The notes: generated by a model not told the origin, from the letters alone. A DNA stretch of 64,000 nt from Odiellus spinosus (GCA_963920705.1 OY987231.1:7619424-7683423); one strand, 5' to 3'; shown: positions 35,970-48,570, numbered from the stretch's first letter. A program made the numbers and translations.

Positions 35970-36384
35970 AGTGAGAATGCAACCTAAAAACAAGTATTTT
36001 TTTATGGATTCCTTATCGTTTAAATAGGCCTAATCCACCAATAAAAAGTTAATAAAATAAATATTAAACTAGAAATAAATTTAAAACTTGCCCGGAAAAT
36101 AGGCTTAAAGGGAGTCATGGAGATCCTGAATTGCCTCAGTGTAAGGTCTAGCGACCAATAAGCGAAGGCCCGTCGTTCACGCGAGATCTCCACGTGACTT
36201 ACAATCGCGTTCGATTGGTCGCTAGCTAGACCTTATTCGCGAAGAAATCAGGATCTTCATGAATCCAGCTAAGCCTATTTTCTGGTTTAATATTTGTTTG
36301 TAATTTTGTTGACTGTTAGAGTAGGCCTATTTAAAAGTTAATGTATCGATAAAAAAAATTGTTGTTTGATTTTGCATTCTCCCT
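35970..36384. mobile_element. Family C foldback MITE, 415 bp, TTAA-flanked
   Basis: TTAA at 35966-35969 and 36385-36388 bracket AGTGAGAATGCAACC and TTTTGCATTCTCCCT. The GTCTAGCGACCAAT / ATTGGTCGCTAGC centre is well preserved. Confidence 0.9.
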
Positions 36385-36389
36385 TTAAG

Positions 36390-36810
36390 TGCGAGCATGC
36401 GCCGATTCGCAATCATTCCAAAAATGTAATAAATTTTATACAATGACCCTGAATTAGCCCCGAAACTCCAATAGAATTTAATTCTCCTACATAAAAATAC
36501 GCAAGAACTTTAATTTAAGCGCGAGTGATTCTAACGAATACCCTAAAGGCAATTTTTTTTTGTTTTTTCATTATTTATTTGGTTTCCTCTATATTTTTCA
36601 AGTACGAGAACAAGCGCTTTGAACCAAAAAAATCGCTAAAACTCTTTGAACTAGGTTTTATCTCCCGAATGGCCTCGCAATAGTCGTTTGATTCTAAAAA
36701 AAAAAAACACGTTCTTACGTGGCTTTTAAAGGTATGATCAAATGTTAAGGTTCTAAACTGTTGTTTTAATTTAAAATATAACTGCAAAATTATATTTAAT
36801 ATACTTAAAA
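36390..36810. other. No gene seen
   Basis: AT-rich. The minus-strand frame at 36575-36832 has no domain I recognise. Confidence 0.45.
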
Positions 36811-36812
36811 CG

Positions 36813-37056
36813 CCAGAACGCCCGACAATCAACTGTATGCTCTAGTACAATAGCCAGGCGACCATAATGAGATGACGTAGAATCGCGGGGAATTTGTATT
36901 TTAAAAATTACGAAAATTGCAATTTTAAAAAACGTATTTTTACAGTCGCTGTAATTTTGTTTTTCGACAAATGTATATATATTTTGAAACGTTTTTTAAC
37001 GATCTTTCCGAAAATGTTACTCAATTTTCATTTGAAGTTCATGAAAAATCCGTGAC
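36813..37056 (-). mobile_element. Family A fragment, minus orientation
   Basis: AATAGCCAGGCGACCATAAT through AACGATCTTTCCGAAAATG and CATGAAAAATCCGTGAC are the complement of family A. Both outer ends are lost. Confidence 0.72.
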
Positions 37057-37059
37057 TTT

Positions 37060-37553
37060 TAAATGTTTTATACAGACAGGTTCGACATACAACACTAGAT
37101 TTATTTTACATTTCACTACCCCTTAACTAAAATATGAACGATCCATTTTTTCGGTTCCTATTATTTTTTTGTTGGCCATTTAGTGTGAACGGGAATGATG
37201 GCTCCCGGGTAGAAAACATAAATTTTCTTTTTAAAGTTTTAAGTGTAAATTCACGACGATGTATAGTTTTGAAAAAGAGGGCCTCGAGGAACGGGTTATT
37301 GACACTTGATTTTTTTTACGTAAGAATTCGACCTATATAATACCGTACAATTCTATATTTTTGTTATTATGATTTTCATTATTATTATTATAATAACAAT
37401 ATATGATACTTTACGTCGAAGATATTAAACTCCATAGGGAACGCGTGTTGCGATCGTGATAGGCTCTTCGATTCGAAACCTCTAGAAAATGGTAGCGGTT
37501 CTTTTCAACAACGTTATCATAATTTTTGTGTTTTGATTAGAATTTTTATCATT
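37060..37553. other. No gene seen
   Basis: AT-rich; nothing recognised. Confidence 0.5.
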
Positions 37554-37884
37554 TTAAAGGAAAACTCCAAGCTAAAAATAGAAGAACTTATTTAATTGAT
37601 TGGTTTTTTCAAAGCTGCACCCTTAAATAAGCTTAAAATAAGATTTTTTTTGGACGAGATTTTGATGTTTTAAATTATTTTTTAAATTTAGTCAGGTTTG
37701 AATTTCAGGAAAATCATGAGAAATCCAGCCAATCAGGAGAGACTAGCCTTTAAAAGTACTATTATAGAGTTAGATTTTCTTCAAAAACCATCTGGTTCGC
37801 GATATCTTGCAATATTGAAAATAAATCTATCTCGATAGCGCAGTTAAAGGCGGATCTCACCTGATTGGTTCGATTTCTCTTTAA

Positions 37885-38331
37885 AATTAGGCTGTGACCA
37901 TAATTTTAGTTTTATTATAATATTAAAAAGGCATATTAAAAATTTTATGCCCCTGGGTTGACGCATTTTTAAGAGTGTCAAAATTATATAGATAATATTT
38001 TGCCGATGTGACGTAGTTTATTTCTGCAACGTAATTACTTTTCGTAAGTACTTTTACGAAAATCAACCTTATTACTGGTGCCAGAACGCTCGAGAATCAT
38101 CTGTAGGTTCTACAATAGCCACATGACCATAGTGATGACGTAGTATTGCGGAAAATTTTTATTTTAAAATTTTAGAAAATGGCAATTAAAAAGTTTAAAT
38201 GTATTTTTACTGTCGCTGCAATTTCTTTCTATTACATATGTATATATTTTGAATATGTTTTTTAATGATCTTTCCGAAAATGTTACTTGATTTCTATTTG
38301 GAGTTCATGAAAAATCCGTCACAGCGTCACT
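37885..38331 (-). mobile_element. Family A MITE, 447 bp, uninterrupted, TTAA-flanked
   Basis: TTAA at 37881-37884 and 38332-38335 bracket ends AATTAGGCTGTGACC and GTCACAGCGTCACT. It lacks both the B and the L insertion, so it shows the basic unit of the family. Confidence 0.88.
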
Positions 38332-38395
38332 TTAACATAAAACTCAAATCTTACTAAACTTTAAAACATTCATTAAACATTTAAATCTCGTCTAA

Positions 38396-38400
<5 letters not shown>

Positions 38401-38434
<34 letters not shown>
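38401..38434. repeat. A34 homopolymer
   Basis: Thirty-four consecutive A residues inside the V element. Confidence 0.98.
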
Positions 38435-38435
<1 letters not shown>

Positions 38436-38514
38436 ACGTAAGCCTATTTTATCATGCATTTTCTGAAAATTAATTTAAAGGTCTTCCATTTTTAGATTAT
38501 AGTTTTCCTTTTAA

Positions 38515-40145
38515 TTGCTTTTTGGGATTTAATATAAAGAGTTTATCTCGATAGTCTAGAGTTTTTTTCGAGTGGGTGATGACACGAATGACTAGCTGAA
38601 GTTTGCTCTTAAAGTTGTTTAATCAGCTTACGCAATATATTATGTAAAGGAGTGGTTATGAATTATATCGGTTTATTATTATAATTATGGTTTTTTACGA
38701 TAATTCTGCACGAGTTCTTTCGAAATGGCGGTATATTTCAATTTTGGGGGCTCCTCGCGTTCGTTTGTGTACTTACGCAATATGGTTTTAATCATAAATT
38801 ATTTCTTATTATAATTTTATGAAACACTTTTTACTCATCAGTATATCCTAAGTTTTCATTCGAGTATGGTTTTAATTTTTTTTTGCAATTAGTTAAATTT
38901 TCTTTTAGATTAGTTGGATGTAATTCAAACACCTTTATTGATATTCAACTCATCTTAAGCTTTTGTTTGAGTACTTTGAAGTGTACTTTTAATCTACTCA
39001 AAAAGATTAAGTCAAATAAAATTTTGAGTTTTCTTTTAGTACCATGAATCAGTTTGCATCGTATTGTACTCGTTCTAAGCTTTAATATGAGTACTTGGAA
39101 GCTATAGTTTAAATCTTGCACGATTAGTTCAATATCGGTTCTCTTTAGTTCAAATTAGTTCATTTTATTCCAAATTATGGCTTGTTGGTACTCATTTGAA
39201 AGACAATAACGCGTACAATTCGAATAAGGATGTAGTTTATTCAATCTCCCGTGTTTCCGATTTATATAAAGATTTATAGCCTTTCGATAAAATTTAAGTA
39301 CGAAATCAAATAAAATAAAAAGCTCCTCATTCTTATTTCAAATTCAATAAAACGAATAAAACAAATTTTACAACCTTTGAAACGCGTAAAAACAACGAAC
39401 CATAAATTCTCATTCTATAACTTGTTGATTTTAAATTACTTATTTGAATGTCAGCTAGTCGTTTCGATTTATAGGTACACAGCCTTTTTTATTTATTTAT
39501 TTTCGCGGTATATATATATCGATTTTCATTTTTATTTTTTGCTTTGGCGTGCGAGTGAACCTTTTCAGTCATCTTGGAATTTTGAAAATTGCCATTTCGC
39601 CTGTGATTTTTTTTCTTTTATTTCTTTCTTCTTATTGATATTGAGGAGAAATAAAAGTGGAAATCGCGAAAACTAATAAAATAGTATTTTCTTTAAGGCT
39701 TCAAGAAGAAACCTTATTGAAAAAAATGTTACTCCAAATCCCAAAAAGCTTTATTACTATCGCTTCTTTATTGTTACAACTTATATACAGCCTATATTGT
39801 TTGAATCAGTTCAGTTCAGCGAGGGAGGTTATAGCTTTGATGAAACTGTAAAGTCAAATTTACCGTAACTATATGTCTATATTTTTCTCGCAAAGGTCAA
39901 GCCCATACTGTTCAAGAACTTTACGAGAGCACCTTTCGTTTTCAACACGAACAAATTGAGAATACATTAAAGTGATAGTACCACGACATTCCCCGATTTG
40001 CGAATATTTTACCCTTTTTCCGACGTCATAACATTGTCACTCGACAAAATTTAGAACTGGGAGTTTTTTGTTACTTGAGTTTTAACTGGCGAGCTCGTGA
40101 CGTTACAGCATTGTCGTAAATTTTCCAAGATCATTTGTAATGAAT
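38515..40145. other. No gene; degenerate roughly 120-bp repeat at 38835-39125
   Basis: CTCATCTTAAGCTTTTGTTTG with GAGTACTTTGAAG recurs in diverged form near 38835, 38945 and 39066. The frames at 39377-39851 are AT-rich with no domain I recognise. Confidence 0.45.
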
Positions 40146-40149
40146 ATTT

Positions 40150-40655
40150 TTGGTACTAAAACTTATATATTTCATGATAAATGTTGACCAGTTTAAGTAT
40201 TTCATCCCAAATTTTGACCACTTCTAGTATTTAATCCCAAATGTTGACCAGTTCATGTACTTCATCCCATATGTTGACTAATTCTAGTATATCATCCCAA
40301 ATGTTGAGCATTTCCAGTATTTCATCTCAAATATTGGCCAGTTCAAGTATTTCCTCCCAAATGTTGACCAGTTGAAGGATTTCATTCCAAACGTTAACCA
40401 GTTAAAGTATTTTATCCAAAATTTGACCAGTTCAAGTATTTCATCCCAAATGTTGGCCAGTTCTAGTATTTCATCCCAAATGTTGGCCAGTTCTAGTATT
40501 TCATCCCAAATGTTGACCATGTTCAAGTAGTTCATTCCAAATGTTGACCATTTCTTGTATTTCATCCCAAATGTTAACCAGTTCTTGTATTAATTCAATC
40601 CCAAATGTTGACCAGTTCAAGTTTTTCATCCCAAATGTTGACCAGTTCGTGATAC
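40150..40655. repeat. 30-bp minisatellite (TTTCATCCCAAATGTTGACC)
   Basis: About 17 units of TTTCATCCCAAATGTTGACC plus AGTTCTAGTA. The minus-strand frame at 40284-40565 is the array in translation. Confidence 0.93.
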
Positions 40656-40659
40656 TATC

Positions 40660-41685
40660 CCTTTATATATCTATGGCTTCTTTTCTATTTGATAGAAGAG
40701 TTTCGATGTTTGTACGCCTTGCAAACTTAAGTTGACTTCAATGTCTAGCTTGCTCTTTTTATATCGAATTTTATGAACCTTTTTTTCTGTTTTTCCGGAA
40801 ATTGTAAGAAAGACGTTATAAAGGGGGAATAAAAGAGCCTCGTACCGACCGCTAGGCGCGAAATAATATGATATGACAAGGGTATCCGGGGGCTCGAAAG
40901 GTCAAAGTTCAATCGAATCCATATTTTGACCCCTGCTGACTTCTGTATCTCCATAGTAATATATATTATATTATTATAAGCCTTTTAGAAACCCAATTTT
41001 TCCCCCTTTCTTCTTTGATGGACGGGAAATGGATTTTTGCGGGAAATTTATGCATAACCAAACGTAATTTTCCCGCCAAAAATCCATATTTTCGTTTCGT
41101 TCTGGGTTTTGGCTCGAAAAATGGTTTTATACTACCTTTTCATTATCTAATTTTATTTCTATGGAGTGTAACATTGAGTATTAGTACGTCATAGATTTGC
41201 CTGCACTGCAAAATTCTCTCGAATAATCTATTATCGTATAAAAAATGACCTTAGATTATGTCATTATATGAAGTTAAGCTTCGAGGTTTTATTCAATTAA
41301 TTATTCCTTTCGCTATAGTGAATATATATTGCGCTGGTTACATTATAAGGACGGTGTATACCATATAATTTCGGTTAGGCTTAGCGTCGATGGGCGTAGG
41401 AGTACAAGTTCTTTATAGAATTTCATTATTTATCAGCGAAAACTAGCAATTTCGGCAAACACATTTATTTATAGAAGGGACTCTTTCTACGGCCTTCTTA
41501 TACACGTCTTACGCTTATTGAATTAGTAAAAAGTTCTTTATATTCATGGTTTTTAAGACGCTATTATGAATAAGTCATTTCGTCCCAAAAGGTTTTTATA
41601 GGCTTTTTGATTTAGAAGAATATATAAATTTTCAATGATGATGAAATTGCGGTGTTTTATTATATCGAAAACACGCGGAAATCAG
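40660..41685. other. No gene; small palindrome at about 41027-41095
   Basis: AATGGATTTTTGCGGGAAA is mirrored by TTTCCCGCCAAAAATCCAT about 25 bases later, possibly a small eroded foldback element. Confidence 0.5.
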
Positions 41686-41689
41686 GATT

Positions 41690-42440
41690 AGGCTTAAGAA
41701 GTAAAATACATTATTAAGTTCAGTAAATGTCAGGAAACTAGAATAGTGTGCTAAACAAATGACAGGGTTAGTCTTTGGATTACGTTTTGCCAGGGCTATT
41801 GACATGATAAACAGAATATCATGGTAAGGGTTACTTGTGGATTAAGACAATATCATGGTTAGGCTTACGTGTGGATTAACACAATATCATAGTTAGGCTT
41901 AAGAAATGGTTGGATTATTGTTAAAATATGTTATTATTTAGATTAATCGTACATGTTTAACAAATTGCAAGATTAGGCTTAACAAATGTCAGAATTAGGC
42001 GTAAGTACGATATTGTAAAAACTAGGCTTAACAATATTGTTAAAATTAGGCTTAACAATATTGTCAAAATTAGGCTTAACAATATTGTCAAAATTAGGCT
42101 TAACAATATTGTCAAAATTAGGCTTAACAATATTGTAAAATAGGCTTAACAATATTGTGAAATTAGGCCTAATAATAATATCATAATCAAGCTTAGTAAT
42201 TAAACTGCAATGTGATTATAGGCTTGTTATAAATACATTCTCATTAGATTAGGATTAGTAATTGTCAGGATTATGCTTATGTAAATGTTACGATTAAAGT
42301 TAGAAAATCTCACTTCTAGCTTAATCCTATATTATTTGTTAATTTTGGGACTATAATAGAAGTATATTATATATACTTATTATATATTAACATTCTTATA
42401 GTGAATGTTAAGATTAGGCTTAGCAAAACTAAGGATTAAC
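41690..42440. repeat. 24-bp TTAGGCTTAACAATATTG array
   Basis: Near-perfect units of AGGCTTAACAATATTGTCAA plus AATT at 42010-42170, with diverged GATTAGGCTTA units on both sides. Confidence 0.88.
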
Positions 42441-42444
42441 CTAA

Positions 42445-43140
42445 AATTAAATTTCAATATTAATTTGAGTCATTCTTTTGTTATTTTATGTAAGACGAAA
42501 CATTTTTCAAAGTTTAAAAAATGTCGATGAACTCTTTTTCGATTAATAGTTTCCCTCGAATCAAAGTTATATATATATATATATAGTTTAGATTAATCAA
42601 ATTATGGCCCAAGTTAAGCGTGACATTTTTGAGGCTTCATAATTCGTCTTTATAATTTATATAAATATTGATATATTGAAAGGAAAAGGGTTGATAAAGA
42701 GGCGTGGGTGAGGGACTTGGCGTAGCTTTTGATCAATATTAGCAGGGACTCGACTCTACTTTCTCTCCCATAATCCGAGGGGCTTTGTTATAAACGACGT
42801 CTTCCCACTCCTAACGAAACGAGAGTCAACCTCTTTTGACAATCAACCAAACCTCTCTTTTATTAAAGCGATAATACCACGTATTTTTCCATGTCACGTA
42901 ATTTTTGTATTTCGAAAATTCGAGTTTTACCCAATTGTTGACGTTATTCCATTGTCACTCGTACTAAAATCAAAATTTGGAGCTTTTCATTACGTTTTTC
43001 TCTTAATTAAAGTTGGGGTGAAGTCATTTGTATCGATTCTCTTTTTTGCGTATGTTTTAATTCGGGACATTTCTCTGAATTTCTCCAAAAATTGGAAAAA
43101 TTCAGATTGTGATATAATTAAATTATATTGAGAATCTCCG
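42445..43140. other. No gene; (TA)n at about 42570-42584
   Basis: AT-rich with a short TA run. Confidence 0.5.
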
Positions 43141-43144
43141 ACTA

Positions 43145-43280
43145 ATCAAAAGACTCCCCTGTAACTTTGGCTTCGTAAAATATCCGTTACAGGCGCTGTT
43201 GTACGCACGATTTTTTGGCGTGAGAATAATCAGCAAAGAGATTTAGCGCAATTCAAAGAGTTTGCCGCAGCAAGTGTCGC
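43145..43280. mobile_element. Family I fragment
   Basis: GACTAATCAAAAGACTCCCC, CTTTGGCTTCGTAAAATATCC and GCGCTGTTGTACGC match the left half of family I; the right half is missing. It abuts the following J element. Confidence 0.65.
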
Positions 43281-43746
43281 GGTGGAGTTAAAAATGGAAC
43301 AGCTTTTGAATTTATTTTCGGAATCACCATGTTATAAACGTATTCGAGAATTTTCAAAACAATTTTTAGACACGTTTTTGGCGTTTAAATTAATCTCGAA
43401 AGTTATGTAAAGTTTGAATGTAAGTAAGTATAAATTCGGACCAATCATATTATTTTAGCCTTAAACAGCGCTTGTAATGCTCTAACATTAAAAGAATAGG
43501 CCGGCGATTGATGCCCAAGAAGTTGGTCATCAAACCCCGACATATTCTTTTAATGTTATGACATTACAAGCGCAGTTGAAGGCTGAAATAGTATGATTGG
43601 TCCAAAATACCTACTTTTATTCAAACTTTACCAAACTATAGAAATTTATTTAACCACTAAAAGTGTCTAAAATTTCTCGAATACGTTTTTTGGCATGATG
43701 ATACCGAAAATTAATTCAAAACCTGTTTTTAGCTACAAGTTTTCCT
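43281..43746. mobile_element. Family J foldback element, right TTAA intact
   Basis: Left TGGAACAGCTTTTGAATTTA and right TAGCTACAAGTTTTCCT (before TTAA 43747-43750) are J termini. The arms meet at GCTTGTAATGCTCTAACATT against AATGTTATGACATTACAAGC, a long stem around about 60 bases. Confidence 0.82.
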
Positions 43747-44014
43747 TTAAGAATGTCGATTAACACCTTCTCTTTGTTATCCCGCGATTGATTTGAAAAG
43801 AATAAAAGTTTTGGCTGAAGAGATCATGGCATCATAGTATTGTGGTGTATTTGTAAGGAGAGTATCGAGTGTTTTATGGTAAAATAGTATATTTTCTACC
43901 AAAAGTTCATCACTTTATTCCTTAAAAGTAAACAACGCCCCTTAGTTTAATACTATCAGCAAAGGTCCAGGTAAATTTACCGCCAGATTCTGATTCGAGA
44001 CACTCTAGCAAATA

Positions 44015-44274
44015 AGCTATGGTCACACTAGCATTTCTTAATCGATTTCAAACGGTAAAATCATCGTTTTAAACGTCACGCGTTCACGCTTTATCTTTAT
44101 AAATCGATTTATTGTAGCTTCATCTATCGGTTGTTGAAACCGAATCGATACGAAACTGGCTCCCGAAGCAGTTTCGAGAAATCGAATCAAATCGATTCGA
44201 GAAAAAACGGTTTCCGGTTCGCACGACTCTAGCGAAATGTTTTCAAACGGTTTAAATCGATTCCAAGGCCTATA
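44015..44274 (-). mobile_element. Family D element (copy 3), minus orientation
   Basis: AGCTATGGTCACACTAGC at the start and TTCCAAGGCCTATAA at the end. The interior is the complement of the copies at 30888 and 32788. Confidence 0.82.
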
Positions 44275-45119
44275 ATTAAATCGGAAGCGCCACTCTTTGG
44301 AGAAATTCCGGAGTTAGGGGAAGACTATATAGCTAAGCGCGGCCAGCCTAAATTCCATCCCTCTTTCCCGACTCAAACTATCAAGGAATAGTCCAAATCA
44401 CTCGAGCCAGAAAGGGGTAATGACGTTTTTGTCTATTTTTAAGTGACGTAAAACTGGATCTTTGCTGATAATATTAAGCTACGGGGCGTTGTTTACTTTT
44501 ATAGAATAAAATGATAGACTTTTGTTTCTACTTATTCCCCGCGCTATGAGTAGATTTGTCCTCCTGATCGTCACTGATACTATCCCTTGAACCGACCTTA
44601 CATGGTAATGACTTCGCTGCCAACTGGGATTGACCTCAGGGTTACCGGCCATTGTCTGACATATTGGTCTCCTTTTATTACTTAGAAGGCTGTGGTCCTT
44701 GGAAGAGAATGAACTTCGAATAAGCCCTCGAAGTTTTCCTTTTTTTTTTTTTTTTTTTTTTTTTTCTATGGAACAGTTTTTTTTCTTTATCTTTTTTTTC
44801 TGATGGAGTTCATAGTTCCCTTGGCGAGATTTTGCCACAATGGTTTCCATTAATTCCCGGGCTTTGGAGGACAATTAGTTTTGTCCGTGCTTGGAAAGCT
44901 TGTCGATAGCTTTTCCCCGAGCGTATTTCCCCCGTCACTTGGCTTTGTCTTAATACTCCCGGTCGGGAATGTTAACTTTGAACCTTTGGCAGAAAAAAAA
45001 AAAAAAAGAAAAGTACCATCTAGATTGATGAGAGTAATTTGGGGTGTAACCACGTGATAGTGTCAAAATACAGTACGAGCTACGGGTTGTAATCAACGGT
45101 AATTGACTAAGTGTAATGG
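44275..45119. other. No gene; poly-T near 44740-44765
   Basis: The minus-strand frame at 44479-44874 runs through a poly-T/A tract (a lysine run) and is not credible. Confidence 0.45.
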
Positions 45120-45123
45120 TTAA

Positions 45124-45147
45124 AGTGAGGCTGTCACGGAATTTCAA
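45124..45147 (+). mobile_element. Family A left terminus only
   Basis: TTAA (45120-45123) is followed by AGTGAGGCTGTCACGGAAT, then the match stops. It may be a truncated copy or a different TTAA element sharing the terminus. Confidence 0.6.
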
Positions 45148-45256
45148 GTTTAAATAGACTATATCAAGTTTAAATAGTCGCGGACCCGTTGCCCAGTTTT
45201 CATCATTCCATGACGCGGACGCTGTTTGAAAGACGGCAGTATCGACATATATTTCT

Positions 45257-45325
45257 GAACGAACGATTCTATTTCTGAACGCCCCGATTCCATTTCTGAA
45301 CGCCCCGATTCCATTTCTGACCACC
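45257..45325. repeat. Short 21-bp tandem (ATTTCTGAACGCCCCGATTC)
   Basis: Three full units and one partial unit. Confidence 0.9.
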
Positions 45326-45439
45326 CCCCCTGCTTCTAAATTTAAATAAATCTTATAGCCTATACAAAAAATCCACAAATTTACGAAAGGAACTACTTCC
45401 GCGCCTCGAAAGACTCGAATCGAGTGTCACCAATGGATT

Positions 45440-45555
45440 GCTTGCGAAGCACTTTCCAGACTTTTCTGGAACCTTCAAGAACATTCTGGAAAATTTTACG
45501 GACGTACGCACGTACGGACATTGTAAATTAATAGTGTTTGAAAACTGGTGTTTCC
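45440..45555 (-). mobile_element. Family P fragment, minus orientation
   Basis: TTTTCTGGAACCTTCAAGAAC with ATTCTGGAAAA, then ACGGACATTGTAAATTAATAG and TGTTTGAAAAC, is the complement of the left end of the P element at 34988. Confidence 0.55.
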
Positions 45556-45559
45556 GATT

Positions 45560-46225
45560 CGTAAAAAAATAGTTAGCAAATATGCAAATATCCCACATTC
45601 AAATATAATTTTAAACAATATTTTTTTTTTAATAAGTCGCGCTTAAAGTTACTAAGTTTCTGTAGCTTTGCAGGGTTGATTTTGATAAACGGTTCGAGAG
45701 TGTTGGCCCACGACCTGACGTCAAATTAGTCTCTCTTTTGAGACTATACGCGAAGCTTCATTAGAGTTTCACGATGAATAACGAAGCCTCGAATTTTCAC
45801 CCTTCGCTAAATTTCACCATTTTTCAAAAACTCTCGAAACTTTGGAAACTTCTCCGCCGCGTCTCTTCCGAGACGACGAACAATATTCTACCCATACCTA
45901 AATATGCAAATTATTACGTAGACTTATATAGTTTAGGCTCCTGCGTGACGCGCGTGTCGAATCTAAGACGCGCCTCAACGATTTTTCGCTTGATATACGA
46001 AAGATGCTACTACATTGTGTTTATATTAAGACGTATATCTGTTTTACATCACGTATATAGTTTTGGTTAAAAGTCTTATAGAAATTGCGGTTTACGATTC
46101 TTTTCGTTATACACCAATCGATTTGAACTAGACGTTTAAAACACAAGTAAACCATAAAGCTAATTTTACTTATTACTGTCTGAATAAACAGAGAAATTTG
46201 CCGCTTGCATAGCGGATGAACTTGA
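45560..46225. other. Unassigned; one open frame of 98 codons
   Basis: The plus-strand frame at 45774-46070 starts ATGAATAACGAAGC in a CpG-containing patch and has mixed composition with several basic residues. It matches no family I know and has no visible splice or repeat support. Confidence 0.25.
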
Positions 46226-46234
46226 AGTACTCAT

Positions 46235-46810
46235 GAGTCATTAGAATGACTAATCAACTATAACGAATTCAGATTCTTATATAATTCAACTATAACCAAA
46301 TCAGATTCTGAAATAATTCAACTATAACGAAATCAGATTATTAAATAAGTCAACTTAACGAAATCAGTCGATTAAACTAACTAATATAACGAAATCAGTC
46401 GTTTATTTAAATAAACGAACGAAATCAGTTGATTAAAAATTAATCTAACGAAATCAGCCGATAAATTAAATAAACTAACGAAATCAGTTGATTAAACATT
46501 AATATAACGAAATCAGTTGATTAAACATTAATATAACGAAATCAGTCGATTAATTAAATTGGACGGTTGAGCCAGCTCAATTGGGTGGTTAAGCCAGCTC
46601 AATTGGTCGGTTAAGCCAGCTCAATTGGACAGCTAATTAAACTTTAACGAAATCAGTCGATTGATTCAACTTTAACGAAATTAGTCAATTAATTCAACTT
46701 TAACGAAATAAATAATTAAACCAAAGTTTGTCAATTAAAATAGATCAACATCGGCTTATTTGAATTTCACCGACAATAACGTAATTCCGATATAACGAAA
46801 TGATTAAATT
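46235..46810. repeat. Degenerate array related to the 32-bp repeat, inverted
   Basis: Units of AACTATAACGAAATCAGATT and AACGAAATCAGTCGATTAAT are the complement of the 8166-8955 array. A separate three-unit repeat AGCCAGCTCAATTGG lies at 46570-46630. Confidence 0.82.
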
Positions 46811-47122
46811 GCAAAGTAAATTTTTAAAATATAGGCCTAGCGGGTATTCCAAATAAATTCAATTCAATAAAAATTTAATAATCGTGGATTAAATGACATA
46901 AAATTTCGGTTATAAAAGAGCAGTTTAAGGTATTTAAAAGGGAAACTCAAGTTTTAAAATTTGTAAACTTATAAAATTTATTTAAGCCCTTATATTACTC
47001 AACCTCGGATCAATTGAAATTCTGTATTGCTACGGAGTAAAAATAATTCAAATAGAGTTCCAATTACAAAACTAACCAATTGAGCTAATAAAGTTGCGTT
47101 TTCAAACAGAAAAATGAATTAA

Positions 47123-47813
47123 AGTGAGGCTGTAACGGATATTTCTTTAGTTCCAAAATGGAATTTGAAAGATCGTTAGAAAAAATGCCATAGAAAAAAT
47201 TACAAGGACAATAGAAATAAATATTTAATATAAAACAAAAATTATCCGTAATACTACGTCATCACTATGGTCGTGTTGTCACGTGATAGGGTTGCTTTCG
47301 CGCGTTTTTTTCCGTGAAAGTACTTTAACTCATTCATTAATTACTTTCCAGAATACTTTTTCGTCATCAGTTTAGTGTAAAAAATTAAATCTATATATTT
47401 TGTAAATTTTTAAATATGGCTTATTACAGAAGTAGATGAAACCCTCCTTTGAAGTCTACTACTCTAATGTTCGATATAGCGCTCCTCTCTGTATGGGTAA
47501 AATTCCCATTTTACGAGATCGGAGGGGTCCTACTTCATACCCCCTGTCTACGAAAAATTGGAAATTCTCTCTCGCCACAAACGACGACGTTTTTTTGACG
47601 AACTCCAAGGCTGCTAGAGATATTCGCTTGACGAACTCCCGCTCCGAAAATATCTACCGTTAGGAGGCGTACGAATCGCGCTTTTTGAAACTAACCCATA
47701 CAGAGAGGGGTAGACAAGACTGGGAGTAATAGACTTCAAAGGAGGGTTTCATCGGCTTCTGATATTAAAAAAAACTAAATAATTATGCGTTTAAAAATAT
47801 CGACAACCTCACT
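47123..47813 (+). mobile_element. Family A MITE carrying a family B insertion, TTAA-flanked
   Basis: TTAA at 47119-47122 and 47814-47817 bracket AGTGAGGCTGTAACGG and CGACAACCTCACT. B occupies 47427-47761. The A body is shortened compared with the other copies. Confidence 0.88.
47427..47761 (-). mobile_element. Family B inverted-repeat element, 335 bp, nested in A
   Basis: CAGAAGTAGATGAAACCC through TTTGAAGTCTACTACTC at the left is mirrored by GTAATAGACTTCAAAGG to CATCGGCTTCTG at the right. Its orientation is opposite to that of the B at 56194. The TSD is not clean here. Confidence 0.85.
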
Positions 47814-47817
47814 TTAA

Positions 47818-48570
47818 AATATTGATGAAAATGGTTTCGGGGTATATGAATTAAAAGTCGTTTAAAAAGAAAAAAAAACTTGGTAAATTTATTACCATAT
47901 CCCTTAAACCTATAATTTATGAGTTGAAATATCTTTAAATATATCGCCTAAAGCCCCCACTTTACCCACGTATACGTGAGAAAAAGTAAAAAAAAAAATA
48001 AATAAAAAGAAAGAAATCGAATTTTAATAAAATTTCTCAATCAAAAAGGGAATATTTCACGGAATAAATTAATTCTAAGAAAAAAGTCTACGTTACTTCC
48101 GTTCCTTACCGGTTAATTATATCGTTTTATAATTCATAATTAAAATAAGAAGATGACAATCATAAACGGGTCTTAACATCATAAGGGGTCCTGACATTCG
48201 TGGGAATATTTCACAATTTTTTTCGATCTTATTTTAAAACAACCAACGACATGTTTAAAGGGAAAATGACACTTTAATTAATTCTATAGGTAATTTTTAC
48301 ATACAAAACAAATCGTATTTTTTAGTACATAACAAAATGTAAACAGAAAAAAAAAAAAAAAAATTTAGATAATTTTAAGGTTAATTTTTTGGCGATCTTA
48401 AAATAAGTTTTGTCGTTAAATCCAACTAACCGATAACCTAACTGAACAAAAACGGTTTATACGCGCGAAAATAATAATATTGGCGTCAAAACTAATTTTG
48501 CGATCTTGCAAAACTGATGCAAATTGAATTTTTTGGTCTAAATATGATTTGCGATGAACATTTCACTTGA
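47818..48570. other. No gene seen
   Basis: A-rich stretches near 47985-48010 and 48345-48362. Nothing recognised. Confidence 0.5.

Larger units (their letters stand above)
37558..38510. mobile_element. Family V (J-like) element containing an intact family A, TTAA-flanked
   Basis: TTAA at 37554-37557 precedes AGGAAAACTCCAAGCTAAAA. The right end, TTTTAGATTATAGTTTTCCTT, precedes TTAA at 38511-38514. Inner inverted arms include CCAATCAGGAGAGACTAGCC against GGCGGATCTCACCTGATTGG. The ends resemble family J. A complete family A copy sits inside at its own TTAA, followed by an A34 tract at 38401-38434. Confidence 0.7.

Noticed and set aside
44479-44874. 131-codon minus-strand frame with a lysine run
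   Set aside because: The lysine run comes from a poly-T tract; no domain, start context or splice support.
47436-47663. 75-codon frame also visible in part at 21-272 and 56293-56484
   Set aside because: It lies within the family B transposon; the shared peptide reflects copied DNA, and the frame is broken differently in each copy.
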